The notes under the pieces are model-generated. The model was not told the DNA's origin. It made no database searches and saw nothing but the letters and a program-made list of their open reading frames with translations. A DNA stretch of 64,000 nucleotides from Poseidonocella sedimentorum. Lineage in GTDB: Bacteria; Pseudomonadota; Alphaproteobacteria; Rhodobacterales; Rhodobacteraceae. Position 1 is the stretch's first letter, and each line of letters starts with the position of its first letter. Location: contig NZ_FOYI01000002.1 of the NCBI RefSeq assembly GCF_900116005.1, forward strand, positions 372,001-436,000, given 5' to 3'. A program made the position numbers and the translations under genes. This document shows positions 8,274 through 17,059 of the stretch, one piece after another.

Positions 8274-9428
8274 ATGGCACAACTCATCCTTCCCACAGCA
8301 GGCGGCAGCACCGCCCGGTTCGAGATCTCCGCCGGACCGGTCCCCGCCCCGGGCGGCGGGTGGACCCGTACGGCCTATGCCGCCGCGCATGTGGTCTCTG
8401 ATCCTTTGGCCGAGGTCGATCCCGGGGACGGCGTCGCCGTCGACTGGGACCGCACGCTGGCCTTCCGCCAGCACCTCTGGTCGCTGGGTCTGGGGGTGGC
8501 CGAGGCGATGGACACCGCGCAGCGGGGCATGGGCCTCGACTGGCCAACGTCGTTGGAGCTGATCCAACGCAGCATGGACGCCGCCCCCGCCGGCGCGCTG
8601 ATTGCCAGCGGAGCAGGGACCGACCACCTCGTCCCCGGCCCGGATGTCACCCTCGACGACGTGATCGCCGCCTACGAGATGCAATGCGAGGCGGTCGAGG
8701 CCACCGGCAGCCGCGTGATCCTGATGGCCAGCCGTGCGCTTGTGCGGGCGGCGACGGGGCCGGAGGATTACGCCAAGGTCTATGGCCGGGTGTTGTCTGG
8801 CTTGCAGCAGCCAGCGATCCTGCATTGGCTGGGCGAGATGTTCGACCCGGCGCTGGCGGGCTACTGGGGCAATACCGATCACATGGCCGCGATGGAGACC
8901 TGCCTCAACGTGATCTCCGAGAACGCCGACAAGATCGACGGCATCAAGGTCTCGCTGTTGTCGGCGGAGAAAGAGATCGCCATGCGCCGCCGACTGCCCG
9001 ACGGCGTGCTGATGTACACCGGCGACGACTTCAACTACCCCGAATTGATCAAGGGGGATGAGCAGGGCTATTCCCACGCGCTGCTCGGAATCTTCGATCC
9101 CATCGCCGGGGCCGCCTGCCGCGCGCTCAACGCGCTGGCCGAGGGCGATGACGCGCAATACCACGCGGTCTTCGATCCGACCGTGCCGCTGGGCCGCCAC
9201 ATCTTCAAGTCGCCGACGCGGTTCTACAAGACCGGGGTTGTGTTCCTGGCCTACCTCATGGGCCATCAGGATCACTTCACCATGATCGGCGGTCAGGAAA
9301 GTGCCCGTTCGACGCTGCATCTGGCCGAGGTTATCCGGCTGGCGAACGCGGCCCGGCTCTTCACCGATCCCGATGAGGTCCTGCGCCGCGCGACGCCGGT
9401 GTTTCAGGCGCGGGGGGTCTGGGCATGA
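8274..9428 (+). CDS. DUF993 family, dihydrodipicolinate-synthase-like protein
   Basis: A 384-residue protein that I recognise as DUF993 (Pfam PF06187), a family distantly related to the DHDPS/NAL class I aldolase barrels. K225 in IDGIKVSLL is placed like the Schiff-base lysine of DHDPS (GIKEA-type motif), and the C-terminal half has GDDFNYPELI and FKSPTRFYKTG. A retro-aldol or dehydratase step on a 2-keto acid is therefore plausible but unproven. The start at 8274 follows GAGGGGGCGG, just behind the Gfo/Idh stop. The end overlaps the next start (ATGA). Family assignment is from memory of the pattern, not from a search. Confidence 0.7.
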   Translation: MAQLILPTAGGSTARFEISAGPVPAPGGGWTRTAYAAAHVVSDPLAEVDPGDGVAVDWDRTLAFRQHLWSLGLGVAEAMDTAQRGMGLDWPTSLELIQRSMDAAPAGALIASGAGTDHLVPGPDVTLDDVIAAYEMQCEAVEATGSRVILMASRALVRAATGPEDYAKVYGRVLSGLQQPAILHWLGEMFDPALAGYWGNTDHMAAMETCLNVISENADKIDGIKVSLLSAEKEIAMRRRLPDGVLMYTGDDFNYPELIKGDEQGYSHALLGIFDPIAGAACRALNALAEGDDAQYHAVFDPTVPLGRHIFKSPTRFYKTGVVFLAYLMGHQDHFTMIGGQESARSTLHLAEVIRLANAARLFTDPDEVLRRATPVFQARGVWA

Positions 9429-10249
9429 GGACGCTGACAGCCGCCGACCTTTCGCTGAACACCGCCACGGTGTCGAAGCAATGGACGCTCGAAGAGTGCA
9501 TCTATGGCTGCAGCCGCCACGGCATCGGCGGCATCTCCCCCTGGCGCGACAAGTTGCAGGACTGCGGCGTGGAGCGCGCGGCGAAACTGATCCGCGACGC
9601 GGGGCTCGGCGTGTCCGGCCTCTGCCGGGGCGGGTGGTACACCGCCGAGGCTGCGTTGACGCAACAGGTGATCGACGACAACAAACGCGCGGTCGACGAG
9701 GCCGCGGCCATCGGCGCGGAGACCCTTGTCATGGTGGTCGGCGGGTTGCCTGAGGGCTCCAAGGATATCGTCGCGGCGCGCGAGATCGTCACCGAGGGTT
9801 TGGGAAAAACGCTCGACTATGCCCGCACCGTCGGGGTGAAGGTTGGCATCGAACCGCTCCACCCGATGTACGCCGCCGACCGCGCTTGCGTGAATACCAC
9901 GGGGCAGGCGCTGGATATCTGCGACACGCTCGGCGAGGGCATCGGCGTGGCGCTTGATGTCTATCACATCTGGTGGGATCCGGCGATCGCCGCTCAGATA
10001 AAGCGCGCCGGCAAGGAGCGCATCCACGCCTTTCATGTCTGCGACTGGATGAACCCGACGCAGAATATGCTGACCGACCGCGGCATGATGGGCGACGGGG
10101 TGATCGACATCCCGGCCTTCCGTCAGATGGTCGAGGCCGAAGGCTTCGACGGCTTGGTCGAGGTCGAGATATTCTCGGCCGAAAACTGGTGGACCAAACC
10201 GGCGGACGATGTGCTCGCCGCCATGGTGAAGGCGCTTCCGTCGATCTAG
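9425..10249 (+). CDS. Sugar phosphate isomerase/epimerase (second TIM-barrel enzyme of the island)
   Basis: A 274-residue xylose-isomerase-like barrel with a complete metal site: E143 (GIEPLHP), D178/H181 (ALDVYHIWWD), H204 (AFHVCDW) and E246/E248 (VEVEIF). It differs from the barrel encoded at 4019-4849, so the island has two separate isomerase or epimerase steps. The start overlaps the DUF993 stop. The sequence resembles the IolE/IolI-type subgroup used on inositol-like or 2-keto sugar intermediates. Specific reaction unknown. Confidence 0.83.
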   Translation: MRTLTAADLSLNTATVSKQWTLEECIYGCSRHGIGGISPWRDKLQDCGVERAAKLIRDAGLGVSGLCRGGWYTAEAALTQQVIDDNKRAVDEAAAIGAETLVMVVGGLPEGSKDIVAAREIVTEGLGKTLDYARTVGVKVGIEPLHPMYAADRACVNTTGQALDICDTLGEGIGVALDVYHIWWDPAIAAQIKRAGKERIHAFHVCDWMNPTQNMLTDRGMMGDGVIDIPAFRQMVEAEGFDGLVEVEIFSAENWWTKPADDVLAAMVKALPSI

Positions 10250-10294
10250 GTATGGCAACGGGTACAACCCAAATTACCGCGACAACCTGCACCG

Positions 10295-10323
10295 CCCTCC
10301 CGTTCTATCAAGAACAGGGAGGG
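10295..10323 (+). terminator. Hairpin terminator after the catabolic island
   Basis: CCCTCCC-GTTCT and AGAAC-a-GGGAGGG form a strong stem with a four-base loop, 46 bases after the stop of the second TIM-barrel gene. There is no T-run, so termination may be weak or factor-assisted. The rest of the 10250-10548 gap shows no further feature that I can support. Confidence 0.5.
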
Positions 10324-10548
10324 TGTCCGAAGTCTCGTCCGGAGGAAACGCACGGGTGAGACGGGACGACCTGCCCATGTCAGAACGGGCCCGGTGCATG
10401 CCGGGCGCCGCTTTCGTCGTCTTGATCGACGCTTGATCCAGCGCAAGGTGCGCAGAGGCCCCGAAACGTATAGACTACCGGGATCGCCTGGCCCCTGTGT
10501 CCTTGCGGCGCCGAAGGCCCGGCACAAACCTCGATTGAACCGCGTACC

Positions 10549-11769
10549 ATGCCCGATGAGCCGATCACCTCCGTTGATCTTCCGCTGGAGGACGCCGGTC
10601 TGACAAAGCCCGAACCGGCCCCCCCGCCAGAAGGCGATGGCTGGTCCCGACTGCTTTTGATTCCGCTGGTCATGATTTCCCTCTTCACCGGGGCCGTGAT
10701 CGGCATGTATTTCCAACCGCCGGGGTTGCGGGCTTTTTTCAACACGACGGGATTGGAACCCGGGGCAGGTACGTCCACGCCGATCGCCGTGGCGATCAAG
10801 CAGGTGGAGGACCACGAACAGGTCGCGGTGATCAGCGAAGGCGATGTTGTCGCCCTTGGCCGGATCATCCCGCGCGGTGACGTCATCAGCGTTGCGACGC
10901 CGTCCGGCGCAGGCGACGCGCGGATCGCGCAATTGCGGGTCGCGGTGGGGGATGAGGTCGAAGCGGGCGACATCCTCGCTGTTCTCGATAACCTGCCCCA
11001 ACTCGAAAGCGCCGTGAACGCGGCGCGGGCGGAGCTGCGCGTGCGCCAGGCCAGCCTTGACCGGACACGCGCCTCCAACACCGCCAGCCGCGCGGAGGCG
11101 CAGGCCTCGCTCGACCGGGCGCAGGCCGCCTCGGATGTGGCGCAATCGGAACTGGCGCGTGTCACCACCCTGTTCGAACGCGGTGTGACGACCCGCGCGG
11201 TCTTCGATCAAACCCTGGCCGCCGCCACGCAATCCATGCTTGATGTCGAACGCGCAAAGGCCACTCTGTCGCGCTACACCACGCAATCGGAGATCGTTCA
11301 GGCCGATATCGCCGTGGCCGAGGCCAATCTGGATGCCGCCCGCGCCGCACTCGCCAGCGCCGAGCAGAACCTCGACCGCGCCTATGTGCGCGCGCCGGAC
11401 CGCGGCAAGGTTCTGGATATCAACGTCCGCGCAGGGGAACGCCCCGGCTCGGCAGGGATCATCCACCTTGGCGACACCTCGCAGATGACGGTCGAGGCCG
11501 AGGTCTATCAAACCATGATCGGGCGCGTCACGATCGGCGATCCCGTCATCGTCAGCGCCGATGCCCTGTCACAGGATCTGACCGGAACGGTCACCGCCAT
11601 CGGGCTCGAGATCGGACGCCAATCCATCACCTCGAACGACCCGGCCGCCAACACGGATGCACGCGTCGTCGATGTTATCGTGACTCTTGATCCGGCCTCT
11701 TCGCCCATCGCGGCGCGATTCACCAATCTTGCGGCCGTTGTACGGATCGACGCCGGCCGCGCACCATGA
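10549..11769 (+). CDS. devB: DevB-type ABC exporter membrane fusion protein (HlyD-like)
   Basis: A 406-residue periplasmic adaptor anchored by one N-terminal membrane helix (about residues 34-54, after a proline/acidic cytosolic tail). It then has a biotinyl-lipoyl-like half (VATPSGAGDARIAQLRV), an alanine-rich coiled-coil hairpin (about 160-265) and a second lipoyl half with RAPDRGKVLDINVRAGE. The order fusion protein-permease-ATPase and the sequence type match the DevBCA family, known in cyanobacteria for glycolipid export through a TolC-like channel. It is coupled to the permease gene by ATGA. No outer-membrane partner is nearby. Confidence 0.82.
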   Translation: MPDEPITSVDLPLEDAGLTKPEPAPPPEGDGWSRLLLIPLVMISLFTGAVIGMYFQPPGLRAFFNTTGLEPGAGTSTPIAVAIKQVEDHEQVAVISEGDVVALGRIIPRGDVISVATPSGAGDARIAQLRVAVGDEVEAGDILAVLDNLPQLESAVNAARAELRVRQASLDRTRASNTASRAEAQASLDRAQAASDVAQSELARVTTLFERGVTTRAVFDQTLAAATQSMLDVERAKATLSRYTTQSEIVQADIAVAEANLDAARAALASAEQNLDRAYVRAPDRGKVLDINVRAGERPGSAGIIHLGDTSQMTVEAEVYQTMIGRVTIGDPVIVSADALSQDLTGTVTAIGLEIGRQSITSNDPAANTDARVVDVIVTLDPASSPIAARFTNLAAVVRIDAGRAP

Positions 11770-12941
11770 GCCAACTTCTGACCCTGGTTTTCGGCCGCCT
11801 GCCCATCGGTTGGCTGCAACTGACCCACAATCGCGGCCGGTTCATCGCCGCCGTGGCGGGGGTGGCCTTTGCCAACCTGCTTGTCTTCATGCAGCTTGGT
11901 ATCATGGGCGCGCTGAACTCTTCCACCGTGGCCCCCTATGCCATGCTCAACGCCGACATCATCCTGTCGTCCGAGGACGGCAACACCCTGACAGACGGCG
12001 GCCATATCCCGCGCGTGCGCATGTTTCAGGCCCTCGGGGTGGCCGGTGTGGCCGATGCCACCCCCCTCTATATCGGCAACCTGCCCTTCACGCTGGACGA
12101 CGGGTCATCCGTGTCCCTGCTCAGCTTTGGCATGGACGTGGCCCAACCGTCCTTCGCCAGCCCCGGAATCGCGGCGTCCCTGAGCAGGCTGACCCTCGAA
12201 AACACCGCCCTATTGGACGAAGGCACGCGCGGTATGCCCGCCTCCGTCATCGCCAAACTCACGGATGGCGGGCGTTACAGCTTTGAGACCGGCGGCACTA
12301 CCCTGACCGCGATCGGAACGATGGATGTTGGCGGCGGGTTTCTGGCCGACGGAATGGTGATCATGTCCGACCAGACCTTTCTGCGCCTGTTTCCCAACCG
12401 CACCAGCGGCGCGCCCAACCACATCCTGATCCGCACCGCCGACGGGGTATCACCGGACGCCGTGGTGGCCCGCCTGCAAGCGGCCTTGCCCAAAGGCAAC
12501 ATTCGCATCCAGACCATGGCGGGGTCAGCTGCCAACGACCTCGCCTACATGGCAACCGAACGCCCGACCGGGATCATCTTCGGCTTTGGCGTGTTCATGG
12601 GCATTCTCGTCGGATTGGTCATCGTCTATCAGGTCCTGTCCACGGACGTCGCTGACCACCTGCGTGAATACGCCACCTTCAAGGCCATGGGATATGGACA
12701 GCCGTTTTTCCTTGGGATCGTCTTTGAGGAGGCGATGGTCCTTGCCGTCTTCGGCTTCATTCCCGGCGTCTTTGTCTCGATGGTGCTCTATGCCGGGCTG
12801 GTGTCGGTCACCGGCTTGCCTGTCGTGATGGACGCAGGCCGCGCAATCCTCGTGTTCTTCGGCACACTGGCGGCCTGTAGCCTGTCCGGCGCCATTGCCA
12901 CGCGCAGGCTGGCCAATGCCGATCCGGCGGACTTGTTCTGA
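11766..12941 (+). CDS. devC: DevC-type ABC exporter permease (FtsX/MacB-like)
   Basis: A 391-residue inner-membrane permease with the four-helix MacB/FtsX topology: one helix near residues 22-42, a large periplasmic domain (about 45-265), then three helices in the last 130 residues (FGFGVFMGILVGLVIV, EEAMVLAVFGFIPGVFV, AILVFFGTLAACSLSG). It resembles DevC family members in length and order. The gene sits between the fusion protein and the ATPase with overlaps at both ends, so the three form one exporter. Confidence 0.85.
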   Translation: MSQLLTLVFGRLPIGWLQLTHNRGRFIAAVAGVAFANLLVFMQLGIMGALNSSTVAPYAMLNADIILSSEDGNTLTDGGHIPRVRMFQALGVAGVADATPLYIGNLPFTLDDGSSVSLLSFGMDVAQPSFASPGIAASLSRLTLENTALLDEGTRGMPASVIAKLTDGGRYSFETGGTTLTAIGTMDVGGGFLADGMVIMSDQTFLRLFPNRTSGAPNHILIRTADGVSPDAVVARLQAALPKGNIRIQTMAGSAANDLAYMATERPTGIIFGFGVFMGILVGLVIVYQVLSTDVADHLREYATFKAMGYGQPFFLGIVFEEAMVLAVFGFIPGVFVSMVLYAGLVSVTGLPVVMDAGRAILVFFGTLAACSLSGAIATRRLANADPADLF

Positions 12942-13636
12942 TGCGCGACGCCCCGATCATCACGCACGGGTTGAACCACTTTTTCGGGACCGGGGACACC
13001 CGCAAGCAGGCCCTCTTTGACATCGCGCTGGAGGTGGATCGGGGCAGCCTGACCGTCCTGATGGGGCCGTCCGGATCAGGCAAGACAACGCTCTTGACCC
13101 TGATCGGCGGTCTGCGCGCGGTGAAAGACGGGGACGTGCGCATCCTTGGCCAACAGTTGATGAGGGCGGATGAGGCGACGCTGGTTGCCCTGCGCCGCCG
13201 GCTGGGGTTCATCTTTCAGGCGCATAACCTGCACGAAAGCCTGACTGCGACGCAGAACGTGTTGATGGGGCTGCAGGTGCATGGCGCTGGTGACGCCAGA
13301 AAACAGCGCGCCGCGGCGCACCACCTTCTCGACCTGCTTGGCCTTGCGGATCGGTGCGACTACCTGCCCGGAAACCTGTCGGGCGGCCAAAAACAGCGCG
13401 TTGCCGTGGCGCGCGCATTGGTGTCGAACCCCGAAATCGTCCTGGCTGACGAACCGACCGCTGCTCTCGACAAGGCGTCCGGGCATAGGGTCGTCAAGAT
13501 GCTGAAGGGTCTGGGCGACGCACGCGGCACGACAACCGTCATGGTCACTCATGACCCCCGCATCCTTGAAATGGCCGACCGCATCATCACGCTGGAGGAC
13601 GGCCGCATCACCGCTGACAGGCGTCAAGTGTCCTGA
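12941..13636 (+). CDS. devA: DevA-type ABC exporter ATP-binding protein
   Basis: A 231-residue ATPase of the MacB/LolD type. The Walker A GPSGSGKTT (42-50), signature LSGGQKQRVAVARAL and Walker B IVLADEPTAAL are intact. The start overlaps the permease stop by one base (TGATG). It powers the DevBC exporter. It is the last gene of the transcript and converges with a transglutaminase gene 42 bases away. Confidence 0.88.
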   Translation: MRDAPIITHGLNHFFGTGDTRKQALFDIALEVDRGSLTVLMGPSGSGKTTLLTLIGGLRAVKDGDVRILGQQLMRADEATLVALRRRLGFIFQAHNLHESLTATQNVLMGLQVHGAGDARKQRAAAHHLLDLLGLADRCDYLPGNLSGGQKQRVAVARALVSNPEIVLADEPTAALDKASGHRVVKMLKGLGDARGTTTVMVTHDPRILEMADRIITLEDGRITADRRQVS

Positions 13637-13678
13637 CGCAACGCCTCGAACTCCGGCAAGAGCCGTTCCAGCGCCATC

Positions 13679-14458
13679 CTATTCGGAGACAGTCACCTCT
13701 ACCGTTTGGTTTTGCAGATAGACCTGACCGAAGCTGGACAAGAACGACACTTCCGCGGCGTCCGCGCCAACGCCGATCCGTGCGATCTGGTTGGCGGCAG
13801 CCATCCCCGTTGCATCGACGAGATGCCATGTGCCGTCGAGATAGACCTCGGCGACCGCGTGAAAATCCTGCGGCGTGACGTAGGGCGCGTAGGAGCTGGC
13901 AAATCGCGCTGGAATCGCCGAGGCGCGAGCCAGGGCAATCATGACATGGGCATAGTCACGGCACACGCCTTGGCGCTGGACGAAGGTATCCAGAGCGGTC
14001 GTCTGCGCGTTGCTCGACCCCGGAACATATTTGAACCCCTCAAAGATCCAGTCCCGGATCTGAGCGATCCGCGCGCCGCCGTTGAGTGATCCGAATTCCG
14101 CCGCGACAAAGTTCTGCAATTCATCGGACGGGCAATAGCGCGACGGCATCAGGTATCGGATCGCATCGCTCGGCAGCTGATGCGGCGGCACGGCCGGAAG
14201 TTGTGAGATATCCAGGGCGGGGCGATCGACCTCGACGTGCGTGACGTAGCTGCACTTGAAGTCCTTGTCGACCTGCAGCAGCCTGCGGTGCCCGAGGCCT
14301 TCCTCTGCCGACACTTGTGCCGAGTCCAGAGTTTCGCTCAACTCGATCTTCTCGTGGACGACCCGCTGATCGGCAAAGCTGGGAACCTCGATCTGCAAGA
14401 TGATATCCGTGGCGGACTCGACTGCGTAATGCAGCTCAACGCCGATCTGGAGTTTCAT
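13679..14458 (-). CDS. Transglutaminase-like cysteine protease family protein
   Basis: A 259-residue protein with the complete transglutaminase-fold triad: C166 (QGVCRDYAH), H200 (DFHAVAEV) and D215 (WHLVDATG). The N-terminal 100 residues form the beta-rich domain common to bacterial transglutaminase-like proteins. There is no signal peptide, so it is predicted cytosolic. Such proteins are usually peptidases or amidases. It is a single gene convergent with the DevBCA operon; a functional link is not evident. Confidence 0.85.
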   Translation of the reverse strand: MKLQIGVELHYAVESATDIILQIEVPSFADQRVVHEKIELSETLDSAQVSAEEGLGHRRLLQVDKDFKCSYVTHVEVDRPALDISQLPAVPPHQLPSDAIRYLMPSRYCPSDELQNFVAAEFGSLNGGARIAQIRDWIFEGFKYVPGSSNAQTTALDTFVQRQGVCRDYAHVMIALARASAIPARFASSYAPYVTPQDFHAVAEVYLDGTWHLVDATGMAAANQIARIGVGADAAEVSFLSSFGQVYLQNQTVEVTVSE

Positions 14459-14526
14459 TGATACTTTCCTTTGGAGAGGGCCGGACGTATCCGGGCCATT
14501 TGCATCGGCGATGACGGTCCAACTAT

Positions 14527-14596
14527 CTTGCGAGCTCGCAAGTTCCCCGCAATGTTTTCACATTGGCGCGCGCCATTTCCAGCCAATGGCTGGAAA
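14527..14596. repeat. Two perfect palindromes upstream of the transglutaminase gene
   Basis: Within the 257-base gap between the transglutaminase start and the tRNA there are two symmetric elements. One is CTTGCGAGCTCGCAAG (14527-14542). The other has ten-base arms TTTCCAGCCA/TGGCTGGAAA around a single A (14576-14596). They could be operators of the transglutaminase gene or hairpin-forming elements. Nothing else is recognisable in the gap. Confidence 0.4.
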
Positions 14597-14715
14597 CCCG
14601 GGTGGATCAGTCCAGACACGCGGCTGAAATCGACAGAGTTCGACTGTAGCGAAAAGAGTCAGGGGCAACGACCCTGAGCGATGATCCCCAGAAACCCATA
14701 GGCATCTGAAAATAT

Positions 14716-14792
14716 TGGTCGGAGTGAGAGGATTCGAACCTCCGGCCCCTGCCTCCCGAAGACAGTGCTCTACCAGGCTGAGCTACACTCCG
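14716..14792 (-). tRNA. tRNA-Pro (anticodon CGG)
   Basis: On the minus strand a 77-nt cloverleaf can be folded. The acceptor CGGAGTG pairs with CACTCCG, and the discriminator A and CCA are encoded. The D arm contains AGCTCAGCCTGGTAGAGC. The anticodon stem CTGTC/GGCAG encloses loop TTCGGGA, giving anticodon CGG. The T arm contains GGTTCGAATCC. It lies between an EamA gene and the transglutaminase gene, with no integrase or direct repeat nearby. Confidence 0.95.
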
Positions 14793-14860
14793 ACCGTGCG
14801 GGCGCAGATACCCGAGCGGCTTGGGTTTGACAAGGGCAAACCGGCGGGCGCGGTGGGGGG

Positions 14861-15814
14861 TCAGTCGTTGGGTGTGCGCCGGTCGAAGATCGTGTTGAGG
14901 CGGGGGGTCGTCGTGACACCGAAGCGGGTGCGCGTGCGCAGGACCGGGGTGTTGGCCGATTGGCCGCTACGGCTCTCGCGCAGGACGATGTAGACACCGC
15001 TGGCGATGACGATGGCGGCGCCGAGGATGGTCGGACCGTCGGGGAACTCGTCGAAGAGGAGCGCGCCGAAGAGCGTTGCCCAGATGATCTGGGAATACTG
15101 CATCGGCGCCACGATGGCCGCCTCGCCGTTGCGATAGGCCGAGATCACGAAACTCGCCGCCAAAAGGCCCAGCAAAGCGATACCGGCGGCCCCGGCCATG
15201 TCCGTCAGCGGCATGGGTCGGTAGACGAAGGGCAGGGCGAAGGCCATCAGGATGCAGTTCGCCGCGAGCGGGTACAGGAGCAGCACGACGCTGCGCTCGT
15301 CGGATCCGATCTTGCGCACGATGATCGAGGCAAAGGCACTTCCGCAGGCGGCGGCGAGCGCCGCGAGGTGGCCCAGAGAGAGCTCGGCCGTGCCCGGCCG
15401 GAGGACGATCACCACCCCGGTGAGCCCCACCAGAACCGCGATCCAACGGCGCAGGCGCACCGTCTCGCCGAGGATCGGTATCGCGAGGACCGTGATCAGG
15501 AGGGGGGCGGCGAAGATGATCGCATAGACCTGCGTCAGGGGCAGGGTCGAGAAGGCGTAGAAGGCAGAGATGCCGGTCACCACGGTGGCGCAGGTGCGCG
15601 CCGCCGTCCACCACGGATGCACCGGAAGCAGGTTGCCCTTGGTCGTGCTGCCCATGAGCATCATCGTGATGATGGGGAAGCTGAAGAGCGCGGTGAAGAA
15701 GATGATCTGGAACGGCGAGTAGGTGCCGCCGAGAAACTTCACGACCGTGTCATGCGCCGAGAAGATCGCGAAGGCCGTCAGTGCGTGAAGCGCGCCTTTG
15801 GTGTTGCCGCCCAT
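14861..15814 (-). CDS. EamA/DMT-family transporter
   Basis: A 317-residue drug/metabolite-type membrane transporter with ten hydrophobic segments in two EamA repeats. Loops contain the short PLTQVYAIIFAAPLL and APMQYSQIIWATLFG motifs typical of RhaT/YdcZ-like exporters. The start at 15814 (MGGNTKGALHAL) is preferred to an upstream ATG at 15862 that adds a charged non-family tail. The substrate is unknown; members export amino acids, nucleosides or drugs. It lies downstream of leuB on the same strand, so read-through from the leucine cluster is possible. Confidence 0.85.
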   Translation of the reverse strand: MGGNTKGALHALTAFAIFSAHDTVVKFLGGTYSPFQIIFFTALFSFPIITMMLMGSTTKGNLLPVHPWWTAARTCATVVTGISAFYAFSTLPLTQVYAIIFAAPLLITVLAIPILGETVRLRRWIAVLVGLTGVVIVLRPGTAELSLGHLAALAAACGSAFASIIVRKIGSDERSVVLLLYPLAANCILMAFALPFVYRPMPLTDMAGAAGIALLGLLAASFVISAYRNGEAAIVAPMQYSQIIWATLFGALLFDEFPDGPTILGAAIVIASGVYIVLRESRSGQSANTPVLRTRTRFGVTTTPRLNTIFDRRTPND

Positions 15815-15884
15815 GGATGGGTACCGCCGTTTCGAAGCTGCCTGCGCACAGGGTTGCCCCAAACCGGCGGTACACTCAAGGGGA

Positions 15885-16991
15885 TCAGAGGCTTGCGTCG
15901 AGCGCCGCGAGGATCCTGTCGCCCATTTCAGCGGTTGTCACCGGGGTGACGCCCTCTTCGCCGAGAAGATCGGCCGTCCGGGCGCCATCCGCGAGCACCG
16001 CTTCGACCGCGTTCTCCAGCCGCGAGGCCTCGTCGCCCTGGTCGAAGGAATAGCGCAGAGCCATGGCGAAGCTGAGGATACAGGCGATCGGATTGGCCTT
16101 GCCCTGACCCGCGATATCGGGGGCGGAGCCGTGGACCGGCTCGTAGAGCGCCTTGGGGCGGCCGTTGGCCATCGGCGCGCCGAGCGAGGCCGAGGGCAGC
16201 ATCCCGAGCGAGCCGGTGAGCATCGCCGCCGCGTCGGAGAGCAGATCGCCGAAGAGGTTGTCGGTCACGATGACGTCGAACTGCTTGGGCCAGCGGCAAA
16301 GCTGCATCGCGCCGGCGTCCGCGTACATGTGCGAAAGCTCGACATCGGCGTAATCCTCGTCGTGCACCTTCTGGACAACCTCGCGCCAGAGGATGCCCGA
16401 TTCCATGACGTTGGCCTTTTCCATCGAGCAGACCTTGTTGCCGCGCCGCCGCGCCAGCTCGAAGGCCGACCGGGCCACGCGTTCGATCTCGCTTTCGGTG
16501 TAGCGCTGCGTGTTGATCCCGACGCGCTCGTTGCCTTCCTGGATGATGCCGCGCGGCTCGCCGAAGTAGATGCCGGAGGTCAGCTCGCGGACGATGACGA
16601 TATCGAGCCCGGCCACCACGTCGCGCTTGAGCGAGGAGAAATCGGCAAGCGCGTCAAAGCATTGCGCGGGGCGCAGGTTGGAGAAGAGGTCCATCTCCTT
16701 GCGCAGGCGCAACAGCCCGCGTTCGGGCTTCACCGAGAAATCCAGATCGTCATACTTCGGGCCGCCGACCGCGCCGAGCAGGACCGCATCCACCGATTGC
16801 GCCTTTTCCATGGTCTCGTCGGTCAGCGGGACGCCGTGCACGTCATAGGCCGCGCCGCCCACCAGATCCTCGCTCACGTCAAACGCGAGGCTGCGGTTCT
16901 CGCCGTACCAATCGATGATCCGGCGCACCTGCGACATGACTTCGGGGCCGATGCCGTCCCCGGCGAGGATGAGAAGCGAGGGGTTGCTCAT
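15885..16991 (-). CDS. leuB: 3-isopropylmalate dehydrogenase
   Basis: A 368-residue NAD-dependent beta-decarboxylating dehydrogenase of leucine biosynthesis, converting 3-isopropylmalate to 2-oxoisocaproate precursors in the cytosol. Recognisable elements are [13 protein letters not shown] at the start, [11 protein letters not shown], the substrate-binding [12 protein letters not shown]-like segment ([12 protein letters not shown]), YFGEPRG, and [18 protein letters not shown] near the C-terminus. It is separated from leuD by the EEP-fold gene at 17060-18148, all on the minus strand. Confidence 0.97.
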   Translation of the reverse strand: MSNPSLLILAGDGIGPEVMSQVRRIIDWYGENRSLAFDVSEDLVGGAAYDVHGVPLTDETMEKAQSVDAVLLGAVGGPKYDDLDFSVKPERGLLRLRKEMDLFSNLRPAQCFDALADFSSLKRDVVAGLDIVIVRELTSGIYFGEPRGIIQEGNERVGINTQRYTESEIERVARSAFELARRRGNKVCSMEKANVMESGILWREVVQKVHDEDYADVELSHMYADAGAMQLCRWPKQFDVIVTDNLFGDLLSDAAAMLTGSLGMLPSASLGAPMANGRPKALYEPVHGSAPDIAGQGKANPIACILSFAMALRYSFDQGDEASRLENAVEAVLADGARTADLLGEEGVTPVTTAEMGDRILAALDASL

Positions 16992-17059
16992 GGTATTTGG
17001 TCCTGTCTGCGTTGGTCGGCCAACGGCCTATCGGCTGCGGCTTGGGGGGTCAAGAAAGC

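Noticed and set aside
10394-10548. Coding extension upstream of devB
   Set aside because: Frames here show no homology and the ATG at 10549 gives the standard N-terminal tail and membrane helix.
14471-14677. 68-codon frame between the transglutaminase gene and tRNA-Pro
   Set aside because: No ribosome site and it is interrupted conceptually by two palindromes; composition is not gene-like.
14716-14792. tRNA-Pro as an integration site for an island
   Set aside because: No integrase, no direct repeat of the tRNA 3' end and no change in composition were seen on either side.
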